Shown: positions 1 to 6,342, counted from the first letter of the stretch. The stretch is 10,704 nucleotides of DNA from Spirochaetaceae bacterium (GCA_031269165.1 JAISZQ010000196.1:1-10704), one strand, 5' to 3'. Notes: a model not told the origin generated them from the sequence alone. Numbers and translations: made by a program.

Positions 1-185
1 ATGGCGCTGTCCACCTCCTCCTCCGTGGAAACCCCGGAGAAGAAGTCGACGGTCGGTGGTTCCTCCGCGCCCTGCATCCTGACGAAATCTTCCAGAAAGT
101 CGCACCCCGTAAATCCCACGGCTATAATGCCGAGCGCGAACACCAAAACCGCCACCGCAATACCACGAAAATCATTCTGCTTCAT
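1..185 (-). CDS. Lipoprotein, N-terminal part (runs off the left edge)
   Basis: Reading leftward from an ATG at 185, the frame stays open to the window edge and gives 61 residues. The N-terminus is a lipoprotein signal peptide: MKQNDFRG, a hydrophobic stretch at about residues 9-24, then a lipobox FTGC with the lipidated cysteine at residue 28. The mature part is acidic (DFLEDF, EEPP, EEEVD). A good ribosome binding site, GAGGAG at 193-198, lies 7 nt before the ATG and decides the start. The protein should be exported and anchored by its acylated cysteine; its function is not visible in this fragment. A plus-strand frame covers the same bases but has no such features and is treated as a shadow. 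A small inverted repeat (GGGGA, loop ATCG, TCCCC; 225-238) lies in the presumed 5' leader. Confidence 0.75.
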   Translation of the reverse strand, partial: MKQNDFRGIAVAVLVFALGIIAVGFTGCDFLEDFVRMQGAEEPPTVDFFSGVSTEEEVDSA

Positions 186-313
186 ACCATATCTCCTCTT
201 AAGAAACAAAAATATATAACAACAGGGGAATCGTCCCCCGCTCTTATCTCTTCCATAACGTTTTTATATAACCGCAAACCTCACGAACAATGCGCCCGCA
301 GTTCTTTTCCCGT

Positions 314-445
314 CTGGATTGCTTCGCCGCTTCGCGTCTCGCAATGACAACTCTCCCCTCGTCATTGCGAGCGAGCCTCCCGTCATTGCGGGCAAGTCCC
401 CCGTCATTGCGAGCGAGCGGCACATTGCCGAGCGAAGCAATCCAG
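314..445. repeat. REP-like repeat bounded by 13-bp inverted arms
   Basis: CTGGATTGCTTCG (314-326) and its exact reverse complement CGAAGCAATCCAG (433-445) bound this block. The arms belong to the motif type CATTGCGAG...CGAAGCAATCC, which recurs at about 8098-8200 and 10465-10600 here and is known as an intergenic repeat in many bacterial genomes. Inside are a 21-bp tandem repeat and a small palindrome (CGGCA, loop CAT, TGCCG; 418-430). Short reading frames over the block are repeat artefacts. Confidence 0.8.
361..423. repeat. 21-bp tandem repeat, three copies
   Basis: Units start at 361, 382 and 403, each beginning GTCATTGCG and differing at a few positions. The 21-bp period keeps the reading frame, so a spurious repeated peptide (SLRAS) appears in translation. 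It is an internal amplification within the REP-like block. Confidence 0.8.
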
Positions 446-558
446 GGTGAGAGTCAAAAAATGACGTGTAGTGATGTCTTGATAAAAACGTACTGAGGGC
501 GCGTTCAGACAAAAGATGATAAAGAAAAAAATAATAAACGAGCGTTTTCAGAGGGGGC

Positions 559-587
559 TTGACACGATTTTTGCGTAGTTGTATTAA
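559..587 (+). promoter_or_regulatory. Sigma-70-type promoter with no clear gene downstream
   Basis: TTGACA (559-564), a 17-bp spacer and TATTAA (582-587) form a near-consensus promoter reading rightward, with a predicted start near 594. Immediately downstream are an ATG at 600 preceded by GGAGGG (592-597), opening only a 7-codon frame (MSYRVAA), and then an 8-bp tandem repeat. The predicted start falls inside that ribosome binding site, so translation is doubtful. No larger gene follows until 1439, so it may drive a small RNA, a long leader or nothing. Confidence 0.45.
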
Positions 588-607
588 GGGCGGAGGGTCA
601 TGAGTTA

Positions 608-652
608 CCGCGTAGCCGCGTAGCCGCGTAGCCGCGTTACCGCGTAGCCGCG
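608..652. repeat. 8-bp tandem repeat (CCGCGTAG), about 5.6 copies
   Basis: Units at 608, 616, 624, 632 (variant ending TTA), 640 and a partial at 648. It begins about 14 bp after the predicted start site of the 559-587 promoter. An 8-bp unit would shift frame if translated, but it contains in-frame TAG codons and lies in a region without a convincing gene. It could be a length-variable simple repeat or a protein-binding array. Confidence 0.85.
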
Positions 653-1007
653 AATGGCATAGTCTGTTTTTAGCGCCCGTGTTAAAAGCATACTATAAGT
701 ATATCACATCAAGAAAAAAATTACAAGTAGGCAGATTTAACGAAAAAACGGCTATTACCGCAACAAGGGAAGCATTTTTGACCACGGATTGCGCCGGATA
801 GAAGCGGATTTTCACGGATTGAGGGGCGCGAAGGTCCGCATGATCCGCGAAAGTCTGCGGTTCCGTCTGGATTGCTTCGGGCTACGCCCTCGCAATGACG
901 GGGGGGGGGGGCTCGCCGCGCTTATCCGCGTTCGTTCGCGGTTACCCCTCATTCCATTCATTTTCCATTCTCCATTTACTATTTTCAATTTGCGCACCGC
1001 GCGCGGT
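653..1007. repeat. Gene-free stretch with decayed repeat fragments and a 12-G tract
   Basis: I see no gene here. From about 781 there are degenerate copies of the motif GCGGATT..CACGGATTG that also occurs inside the MITE-like elements, then a REP fragment (GTCTGGATTGCTTCG near 865 through CGCAATGAC). A run of 12 G (900-911) follows directly. A small palindrome ATACT-ATA-AGTAT lies at 690-702. Frames of about 90 codons crossing this stretch on both strands have no ribosome binding site or recognisable protein features. Confidence 0.6.
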
Positions 1008-1119
1008 GATTCGGGGGCGTTGCGGGGGTGTCCCCCGCAGAGGGGGTAGCGGAAGACGCGCAAACCCTTTGGAATCTGTAGGGGTTTGCGTGGCTGGAGC
1101 GAGGGGGAGACTTCCCCCT
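1008..1119. repeat. Modular GC-rich element, copy 1
   Basis: This copy starts with GTGATTCGGGGGCG and shares three modules, in the same order, with 6055-6342: (i) ATTCGGGGGCGTT followed by G-rich sequence; (ii) TAGCGGAAGACGCGC (TAGCAGAAGACGCGC in the other copy); (iii) a hairpin AGGGGGA / TCCCCCT with a 4-nt loop (1102-1119). Sequence between modules differs completely between copies. Here the first gap holds TGCGGGGG, loop TGT, CCCCCGCA (1021-1039), and the second holds GCAAACCC...GGGTTTGC. It runs straight into a MITE-like terminus at 1118. No coding sequence is supported. Confidence 0.7.
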
Positions 1120-1274
1120 GCCAACAACTTAAGCAAAAAGAAAAGAAAGGTCTGCGGATTTTCACCGATTTAAGATGATTTTTGGTATAAAAGTCTGCGT
1201 TAATCGGGGTAATCTTACGTTACGAGTTGCTGTGCGTTTATCCTGAAAGGGGTCAAAAACTTGTTGACAACGGG
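1118..1274. mobile_element. Degenerate MITE-like element
   Basis: The left end CTGCCAACAACTTAAG (1118-1133) resembles the 16-bp terminus of the intact element at 7984-7999. The right end TTGTTGACAACGG (1261-1273) is an inverted, imperfect version of the same terminus. The interior keeps remnants of the core (GTCTGCGGATTTTCACCGAT; CTGCGTTAATC). It is about 157 bp, shorter than the 303-bp copy, and lacks the REP core. No transposase is encoded, so any mobility would have depended on an enzyme supplied in trans. Confidence 0.5.
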
Positions 1275-1292
1275 AAAAATCACCCTTATTAT
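1264..1292 (+). promoter_or_regulatory. Promoter for the LarA-family gene
   Basis: TTGACA (1264-1269), an exact 17-bp spacer and TATTAT (1287-1292) make a near-consensus sigma-70 promoter with a predicted start near 1299. That leaves a leader of about 140 nt before the ATG at 1439. The leader contains more GC-rich repeat sequence (GGGGACGTCCCC palindrome at 1328-1339; near-palindrome around 1372-1396), so the mRNA 5' end is likely structured. The -35 hexamer lies inside the right terminus of the degenerate MITE-like element. Confidence 0.6.
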
Positions 1293-1438
1293 AGTAGAGG
1301 GCGGGGTCAAAGCCTTCGGGGGTTGTGGGGGACGTCCCCGGGGGCAGTGTCCCTTGCAGGAACGAGGGGGTCGGCAGTTTGTATTGGCAAACCGCCACGC
1401 TCCCTCAACTGAATAGTTACTTTTTAAGGGAGTATGCG

Positions 1439-2710
1439 ATGAAAAATGTGGTGGTGAAAGAACAGGACGGCGGCGGTATATCGAACGAGGCGCTGGCGGT
1501 GGCGATTGAGGAGTCGGTGGCGGATTGCCGGGGGATCGGGCGGCTGTTGCTCATCGTGCCGGATATTACGCGGTATCATTCCAACGCGGGGCGGATTGCG
1601 AACGAGTATTACCATTTGTTCGAAGGGACGTGCCAGGTTGACCTCTTGGTCGCGGTGGGGACGCATGTCGCGATTACGCGGGAGGAGTGCGCCGCTATGT
1701 ACGGGGATATTCCCTACGAGCGGTTTGTTACGCACAACTGGCGGAGCGGCAACAAGAGGCTGGGGCAAGTGCCTGGTGATTTTGTCGCGGCGGTAAGCGA
1801 GGGGCTCGTGACCACGCCGATTGATGTCGAGGTGGACGAGAAACTCTGGGAGGGCTACGACCTGATTCTTTCGATTGGGCAGGTGGTGCCGCATGAGGTT
1901 GTCGGCATGGCCAACCACTCGAAAAACATCTTTGTCGGTTGCGGCGGGTCGTCGATGATCAATGGCTCGCATATGCTGGGCGCGTTTTACGGCATGGAAC
2001 GCATGATGGGCCGCGATCATTCGCCGGTGCGCAAGGTGTTCGACTATGCCGCCGAGCATTACCTTAAAGATCTGCCGCTGGGTTACGTGTTTACGGTGAC
2101 GACTGCGCCCGGCGGGAAGATTCATACGCACGGCCTCTACATCGGGAAGGAGCGTACGTACTTCGAGCAAGCCGTGGCTCACGCCCAGCAGACGAACCTG
2201 ACGTTTGTCGAGAAGCCGCTTAACAAGGTGGTCGTGTTTCTTGATCCTGGCGAGTTTAAGAGTACGTGGGTGGGGAACAAGAGCGTCTATCGTACCCGAA
2301 TGGCGATTGCGGACGCAGGCGAGCTCATCGTGCTGGCACCTGGTGTTGACAAGTTCGGCGAGGACCCCACGATTGACGGGCTCATCCGCAAATACGGTTA
2401 TGCCGGTCGCGAGACGATCATCAAGCAATGCGCCACAAACGAAGACTTGCGGAACAACCTCTCCGCTGCCGCTCACCTGATCCACGGCTCAAGCGACGGC
2501 CGTTTTTCGATCACCTACGGTACCCGTCATCTCACCAAGGCCGAAGTCGAAGGTGTGTGTTTCCGCTACCGTCCCTACGAGGAGGCGGCTGCCCGCTACG
2601 ACCCCGATAAACTGGTCCCCGGCTTCAACACGGTCGACGGTGAAGAGATCTACTATATTCCCAACCCGGCGCTAGGCCTTTGGGCGGACAAGAGCCGGTT
2701 CGGGGCTTAA
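1439..2710 (+). CDS. LarA-family nickel-pincer 2-hydroxyacid racemase/epimerase homologue
   Basis: This 423-residue protein matches the lactate racemase (LarA/DUF2088) family in length and motifs. Visible are PDITR (41-45), VAVGTH (71-76), PHEVVG (151-156), HSKNIFVG (160-167) and INGSH (174-178). H152, K162 and H178 reproduce the spacing of His174, Lys184 and His200 in Lactiplantibacillus LarA, where the lysine tethers the nickel-pincer nucleotide, His200 binds nickel and His174 (with His108, here probably H76) does acid-base catalysis. The protein is therefore probably an active cytoplasmic enzyme inverting the C2 hydroxyl of a 2-hydroxyacid. The substrate is unknown: family members act on lactate, malate, longer hydroxyacids or aldonates. 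No cofactor genes (larB, larC, larE) are nearby. The frame is open upstream to 1325, but AAGGGAG at 1426-1432 supports the ATG at 1439, and the upstream part is repeat DNA. Likely monocistronic, with a hairpin just after the stop. Confidence 0.88.
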   Translation: MKNVVVKEQDGGGISNEALAVAIEESVADCRGIGRLLLIVPDITRYHSNAGRIANEYYHLFEGTCQVDLLVAVGTHVAITREECAAMYGDIPYERFVTHNWRSGNKRLGQVPGDFVAAVSEGLVTTPIDVEVDEKLWEGYDLILSIGQVVPHEVVGMANHSKNIFVGCGGSSMINGSHMLGAFYGMERMMGRDHSPVRKVFDYAAEHYLKDLPLGYVFTVTTAPGGKIHTHGLYIGKERTYFEQAVAHAQQTNLTFVEKPLNKVVVFLDPGEFKSTWVGNKSVYRTRMAIADAGELIVLAPGVDKFGEDPTIDGLIRKYGYAGRETIIKQCATNEDLRNNLSAAAHLIHGSSDGRFSITYGTRHLTKAEVEGVCFRYRPYEEAAARYDPDKLVPGFNTVDGEEIYYIPNPALGLWADKSRFGA

Positions 2711-2716
2711 TCGAGG

Positions 2717-2745
2717 CTGTTCCAAAACCTCAAGTTTTGGAACAG
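2717..2745 (+). terminator. Hairpin after the LarA-family gene
   Basis: A perfect 12-bp inverted repeat, CTGTTCCAAAAC / GTTTTGGAACAG, with a 5-nt loop begins 7 nt after the stop codon. It is followed by TAATCTTT rather than a clean T tract, so termination is likely but may be inefficient, or the hairpin may mainly protect the mRNA 3' end. Confidence 0.6.
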
Positions 2746-2785
2746 TAATCTTTAAAAAGGGAATTTATCACGGGGGAACCACGGG

Positions 2786-2857
2786 CGCGGATATATGGCG
2801 GCACGGATGAAGAAGGACAGGGAGTGAAAATCTGTGCGCGTCCGCCCTATATCTGCG
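2786..2857. repeat. Imperfect inverted repeat between convergent genes
   Basis: The 16-nt arm at 2786-2801 (CGCGGATATATGGCGG) pairs with 2842-2857 at 14 of 16 positions, enclosing about 40 nt. It ends 1 bp from the stop of the methyltransferase gene on the other strand. The arm resembles the GCGCCATATATGGCGG palindrome inside the 7981-8283 element, so it is probably a repeat remnant. It may also help separate the two convergent transcripts. Confidence 0.45.
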
Positions 2858-2858
2858 A

Positions 2859-3593
2859 TTAACCGTGATCGTTTTCGGCAAGTTTTGAGGCTTTGGCAAA
2901 AATATTTCCCAGATACCGGGCCTCGTTCACCGTGAGACCGGCGCGGTTGATGAGATCGCGGAAAAAAATTTCCTGTTCCTCGCGTCCCCGATAGCGATAA
3001 AACCCGATTTTTGCAAGCGAGCCGCTGATCGAGGTTACCAGCGTGTCTGTGGCGGCGCGGTCAATCGGCATCCAGTGTCCAAGCGGTTCTTTCGCCGCGT
3101 TCGATACCGCGTTGAGCGCCGCCCTCAACTCGTAACCATAAATCTGTACCGCATGGGAGAGGTTGAGCGAGGGAAACCTCAAGTCCGCGTCGATATGCGA
3201 GGCAAGGTTGCACAGCGCGAGTTCCGCCGTTTCGAGACCCGTCCGCTCGTTGCCGAAAACCAGTGCCGCGTTGCCTTCCCGCCCGACAAGATACCCGGCC
3301 AACTCACGCGGGTTCATCGTTATCGCCTTGCGTTTGTGCCCGCGCCGACGGCTTGTCCCCGCGACAATCGCGCAGTCCGCAACCGCGTCGGCAAGCGTGT
3401 CAAAGGTTTGCGCGTGTTCCCATACGTCCCCGGCATGAACCGCCCGCGCAAGCAACGCCGCCGTGTCGTTTATCTCCGGCGCGACAAGCCTGAGTTTGGA
3501 AAGCCCCATGTTTTTCATCGCCCGGCACACCGCCCCGACATTGCCGCTCTCGGCGGGACGCGAAAGAACGATAATGACATCGGAAAGGCGCAT
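2859..3593 (-). CDS. trmJ: TrmJ-type SPOUT RNA 2'-O-methyltransferase
   Basis: This 244-residue protein has the three knot motifs of the SpoU/TrmH superfamily in order: NVGAVCRAMKNMG (18-30, with N18 and catalytic-type R24), VFGNERTGLE (112-121) and FPSLNLSHAVQIYGYEL (140-156). The last two form the trefoil knot that binds S-adenosylmethionine. Length and the C-terminal helical tail (NRAGLTVNEARYL near 217-229) match TrmJ, which 2'-O-methylates position 32 of tRNA anticodon loops in the cytoplasm. Another group-1 SpoU enzyme acting on rRNA is less likely. The ATG at 3593 gives an N-terminus aligning with E. coli TrmJ, although no strong ribosome binding site precedes it. It lies 179 bp downstream of the EamA gene with repeat DNA between, so co-transcription is uncertain. 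A terminus fragment at 3658-3672 carries a leftward TTGACA with only a poor -10 match. Confidence 0.85.
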   Translation of the reverse strand: MRLSDVIIVLSRPAESGNVGAVCRAMKNMGLSKLRLVAPEINDTAALLARAVHAGDVWEHAQTFDTLADAVADCAIVAGTSRRRGHKRKAITMNPRELAGYLVGREGNAALVFGNERTGLETAELALCNLASHIDADLRFPSLNLSHAVQIYGYELRAALNAVSNAAKEPLGHWMPIDRAATDTLVTSISGSLAKIGFYRYRGREEQEIFFRDLINRAGLTVNEARYLGNIFAKASKLAENDHG

Positions 3594-3645
3594 GGGCCAT
3601 CATACCATAAAAAGCCCCCCGGTAACAGCGGACGGACATTCAGGA

Positions 3646-3735
3646 AGGGAAGTCTCCCACTGTCAACAACGTAAGGATTTTTGTCCGCAGATTGCGCCGT
3701 AAACGGCGTCTGATTTTTAGTTTTTTTGGTCCGCG
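3646..3735. repeat. Fragment of the composite repeat between the EamA and trmJ genes
   Basis: GGGA-AGTC-TCCC (3646-3657) is followed by ACTGTCAACAACGTAAGG, the same hairpin-plus-terminus junction seen at 1102-1133 and, interrupted, at 7950-7999. Next comes GCAGATTGCG, a palindrome CGCCG-TAAA-CGGCG (3695-3708) and TCTGAT. The 7981-8283 element has AGATTGCG joined directly to TCTGAT, so this copy differs by the palindrome. Confidence 0.6.
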
Positions 3736-3772
3736 AATGTCCGCGAATAAATGCGAATGCGTCAGGTTTCCC

Positions 3773-4186
3773 TCAAAATATTAAAACAAGCGTCCCCACG
3801 GTAATGAACACGCCGCCAATAATGGTTTTTATCGTCATGGTTTCTTTTAACACGATAAAGGCTAAGACCATGCCGATAACCACGCTGAATTTATCAACCG
3901 GCATGACTTTTGAGGCTTCTCCAATCTGTAAAGCCCGGTAATAACAGAGCCACGACAGGCCGGTCGCGATGCCGGAAAGTATCAAAAAGAGCACGTTTTT
4001 ATGGCTCAGGGTTGCCAAGTCATGGTGTTTTCCGGTGACAAACACGATGGCCCATGCCATGACAATAACGACAACGGTGCGAATTGCCGTTGCCAGATTG
4101 GAGTTTATGTTCTCAACGCCGATCTTTCCCAGAATCGAAGTCAGGGCCGCAAAAAAGGCCGACAACAAAGCGTATACGATCCACAT
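3773..4186 (-). CDS. Single-domain EamA (DMT superfamily) membrane protein
   Basis: This 137-residue, very hydrophobic protein has about five membrane segments (roughly residues 1-21, 34-54, 61-82, 94-111 and 116-136). It corresponds to one EamA domain, half of a typical 10-TM drug/metabolite transporter. Recognisable EamA features are the N-terminal WIVYALLSAFFAALTSILGK helix, the SWLCYYRAL segment with the following G-A-S-K-V-M-P-V-D turn, and FIVLKE before the last helix. Proteins of this size form a known family and would need to dimerise to make a full transporter. The substrate cannot be inferred. An earlier in-frame ATG would add a 29-residue charged extension, but GGGGAGGC (4191-4198) just before 4186 fixes the start there. 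A terminator-like hairpin lies upstream (4211-4247), so it is probably transcribed separately from the next minus-strand gene. Confidence 0.8.
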   Translation of the reverse strand: MWIVYALLSAFFAALTSILGKIGVENINSNLATAIRTVVVIVMAWAIVFVTGKHHDLATLSHKNVLFLILSGIATGLSWLCYYRALQIGEASKVMPVDKFSVVIGMVLAFIVLKETMTIKTIIGGVFITVGTLVLIF

Positions 4187-4210
4187 AATAGCCTCCCCTT
4201 TATAGTTTAT

Positions 4211-4247
4211 CGAAAAAAACGGGGTTTTCATACCCCGCCTTTTTTCG
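4211..4247 (-). terminator. Rho-independent terminator, possibly bidirectional
   Basis: Read leftward: CGGGG, an 8-nt loop, CCCCG and then seven T. That is a compact intrinsic terminator for transcripts from the 4369-5949 gene. The A run on its other side gives six T in the opposite direction, so it could also act rightward. Confidence 0.65.
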
Positions 4248-4315
4248 TTGTCTGCGGTACGATTGATTCGCACAGGGGGCTCAACCCAGAAGCGTGCTCC
4301 TCGGTATCTTCATTT

Positions 4316-4354
4316 GTTTCCGGCCACGGCATCCTTTGCCGGACAGCCGGAAAC
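4316..4354. terminator. Two-part hairpin just after the choice-of-anchor I gene
   Basis: GTTTCCGG (4316-4323) and CCGGAAAC (4347-4354) are perfect 8-bp arms. A second stem, CGGCA / TGCCG (4327-4331 and 4337-4341), lies inside. It starts 14 bp past the minus-strand stop at 4369. With no T tract it is more likely an mRNA 3'-end structure than a terminator on its own. Confidence 0.5.
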
Positions 4355-4368
4355 GATAACCATGCGGC

Positions 4369-5949
4369 CTATTTTACCTCAAATACCGCGATGGTTCCTG
4401 AAACTTCGTTGGCCGTAAAGATCAGAGGCCGCCCGGTGGGGCTGTCCTCCGCCGCTACGGCGCATATTCCTTCCGGGCCCAGATCGCCCATCTCCGCCAG
4501 GCTGGATTTTGAAAAATCACGGGTGTTAAGGTAATCGTAAAAAACCGGCGCAGACGGGTCTGATATGTCGTACATCATAACGCCGCCAATACGCTCAAGC
4601 CCAATAAGGGCGTAGGTCTTCTGCCCGATTCTGAGGACGCTGACATATTCGGGCTCCGGCCCTTTCTTGCCGCTGCGACTATCCAGATCGTTATTCGTAT
4701 GAGATGCGTTGAAGGTGTCGGGATATTGCGCCGCCGTAATAGTCTCAAAATCATTCCCACTGTCAAACACCTGTCTCAAGTCTTTCCCCCGGACTTCCCA
4801 AATCGAAAAGGACCGCGCTCCCAAAATCAAGGTTTTGTTTTCGTCCAGACCATCTTTTTTGGCATTGTCCAGAACGTCTATCTTAGAGTCCCCGATGTTC
4901 AACGAAGTAATATCCGCATACTCATGATCCCCGGCCCCCCATTCACGGGCGTCTCCTTCGTTGGCGGTGATGACATACTCCGGTCCGCCAATGGTGACCG
5001 TCGCAATGCCGTCGGGCATATACACGCCGAACAGGTCTTGGGAAGCAAGTTCCGCCTTTCCGTCTTTGAACGCGTCGATGGTGTTTGTGGGCAGATAGTG
5101 ATTCTTAAAGCCGAGGCCCGTAACAGAGGTAAACGTTCCACGGGGAATGTCGAGGACTGCCAGAGCGTTTGCCTCCTGAAGGGAAACCCAGGCAGTGCGG
5201 CTGTCATTGCTCGTGGCGATATACTCAGGTTCCAAGTCCACGGACGGCTTTGCCCCCGCATTAAGGATCACCCCTCTTTGGATAAGGGCGGCCCGTTCCT
5301 CCGGCGCGTCGAAACTGCCGAAACCGACGATCCGTACCTCGTTACGGGAAATATCCAGAATGGTAACGGATCCGGAAGGATCCACGGCCCCGCCGGAATA
5401 TCCTTCCCGGGGCTCCCCTTCGTCGGCGGTAAGAACATACCGTTCATCCCCGGTAAAACAGATCATGTCGGGCTGAACTCCCGCGCTGTAATGCCGCACA
5501 TAGTCCCCCTCGTAATCCGTAAGAACAATGTAACCGGGGGCGGCGTAATCCCTGTGCTGAACCGCCAGAGCGACAAGCGCGTTTTTTGTGCTGACCGCGA
5601 CGCTGGTAAGGTCCCCGTATTCAAAGCCGTGGGCGGTACCCATGCCGCGCAGGTCAATCCGACGGTACACGTTCAGGGACGTAAAACTCCCCGAACGCAG
5701 ATTCTTGACATCAACAATGTCAAGGCTCCCAAGGGTGCCGTTTACCACATAGATGCGCTTGGCATCCCGGTTGTACTGTACGATTTCCGCGATTCCGCCG
5801 TCTTCATTCACGCTACCCGTGAAATAGCCGCCGATGTGGCTTAAACGCCCGTTCATCCCGGTTGCGAGGTTCCCCCTTTCGGCGGCTGACCAAGCGTAAA
5901 TCTGACCCACGGTGGCCAGCAGTACGGCAAGTAACAAGTAAGTTTTCAT
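4369..5949 (-). CDS. Choice-of-anchor I family secreted beta-propeller protein
   Basis: This 526-residue protein starts with a signal peptide (MKTYLLLAVLLATVGQIYA, cleavage after about residue 19), so it is exported. The body has the repeated blades of choice-of-anchor I family / mesenchyme-specific cell-surface glycoprotein-like proteins. Typical segments are HGFEYGDLTSVAVS, GVQPDMICFTGDERYVLTAD with EGEPREGY, PEYIATSNDSRTAWVSLQEA, PDGIATV...EYVITANEGDAREW, GNDFETITA...PDTFNASHTNND, and near the end LGPEGI and FTANEVSGTIAVFEV. The role of this family is poorly defined; the acidic, Asp/Asn-rich turns suggest metal-bound propeller loops. No C-terminal anchor is seen, so it may be periplasmic or released. 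Two ATGs compete: AGGAG (5957-5961) lies 1 nt from 5955 but 7 nt from 5949, so 5949 is preferred. Hairpins downstream (4316-4354, 4211-4247) suggest a single-gene transcript. Confidence 0.85.
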   Translation of the reverse strand: MKTYLLLAVLLATVGQIYAWSAAERGNLATGMNGRLSHIGGYFTGSVNEDGGIAEIVQYNRDAKRIYVVNGTLGSLDIVDVKNLRSGSFTSLNVYRRIDLRGMGTAHGFEYGDLTSVAVSTKNALVALAVQHRDYAAPGYIVLTDYEGDYVRHYSAGVQPDMICFTGDERYVLTADEGEPREGYSGGAVDPSGSVTILDISRNEVRIVGFGSFDAPEERAALIQRGVILNAGAKPSVDLEPEYIATSNDSRTAWVSLQEANALAVLDIPRGTFTSVTGLGFKNHYLPTNTIDAFKDGKAELASQDLFGVYMPDGIATVTIGGPEYVITANEGDAREWGAGDHEYADITSLNIGDSKIDVLDNAKKDGLDENKTLILGARSFSIWEVRGKDLRQVFDSGNDFETITAAQYPDTFNASHTNNDLDSRSGKKGPEPEYVSVLRIGQKTYALIGLERIGGVMMYDISDPSAPVFYDYLNTRDFSKSSLAEMGDLGPEGICAVAAEDSPTGRPLIFTANEVSGTIAVFEVK

Positions 5950-6054
5950 AAGCATTCTCCTATGGGAGCAGTGTAACGGCTTTTTGTCAGCGTCTTATCA
6001 AGGCCATGTTAATTCTTTGTAAAAAAAATGGTTCGCCGGATTTCTTCCTCGCTG

Positions 6055-6342
6055 AGATTCGGGGGCGTTACGGGGGTTCCCTACAGCCCTCAGCATCCTG
6101 CTTCGGACTTCCGGGCCGGGGCGTGGCACACCGTAGGTGTGCGGCACACTTGGTGTGCTTCAGTCCTGCGTCCGTCCGTGGACGCTTGGGGTACGCCCAC
6201 AAAACCATGCACCGCATGGTTTTGTCCCCTGTAGAGGGGAATAGCAGAAGACGCGCTTGCAAAGCAAGCGGCTCAAAACCGCATAAGCACAAAGTGCGGC
6301 GCGGTTTTGAGCCGTCTGTAGCGAAGGGGGAAACGTCCCCCT
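6055..6342. repeat. Modular GC-rich element, copy 2, with many palindromes
   Basis: Shared with copy 1 (1008-1119) are GAGATTCGGGGGCGTT at the start, TAGCAGAAGACGCGC (6242-6256) and a closing AGGGGGA-AACG-TCCCCCT hairpin (6325-6342). The gaps between modules hold palindromes absent from copy 1: arm GCACACC loop GTA (6126-6142); GCACAC loop TTG (6144-6158); CGTCC loop GT (6173-6184); ACAAAACCATGC loop ACC (6199-6225); CGCTTGC loop AAA (6254-6270); and 14-bp arms CGGCTCAAAACCGC (6269-6282 with 6301-6314) enclosing GCAC-AAA-GTGC (6287-6297). It fills most of the 425-bp gap between two minus-strand genes. Frames of about 100-130 codons here look like repeat artefacts. Confidence 0.75.

Noticed and set aside
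361..423. Possible CRISPR array
   Set aside because: The 21-bp units are directly abutting and nearly identical, with no unique spacers and no cas genes in the window.
264..512. Short frames on both strands with repeated SLRAS or SLAMT peptides
   Set aside because: They are translations of the 21-bp and REP-type repeats; the apparent peptide repeats come from the DNA period.
600..623. Seven-codon leader peptide (MSYRVAA)
   Set aside because: The predicted transcription start falls within its ribosome binding site and no attenuator or downstream gene is linked to it, so it is not listed as a gene.
1325..1438. N-terminal extension of the LarA-family protein
   Set aside because: It is open in frame but made of repeat DNA with no ribosome binding site at its start; AAGGGAG directly precedes the ATG at 1439, and the family length fits 423 residues.
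1424..2485. 353-codon minus-strand open frame opposite the LarA-family gene
   Set aside because: It is a shadow of a GC-rich gene: rich in Arg and His, with no family match, and the opposite strand has intact catalytic motifs and a ribosome binding site.
3075..3674. 199-codon plus-strand frame opposite trmJ
   Set aside because: It is Arg/Pro-rich antisense translation; all three SPOUT motifs are on the minus strand.
4699..5844. 381-codon plus-strand open frame opposite the choice-of-anchor I gene
   Set aside because: No signal peptide, domain or ribosome binding site is visible; the minus strand encodes a clear family member over the same bases.
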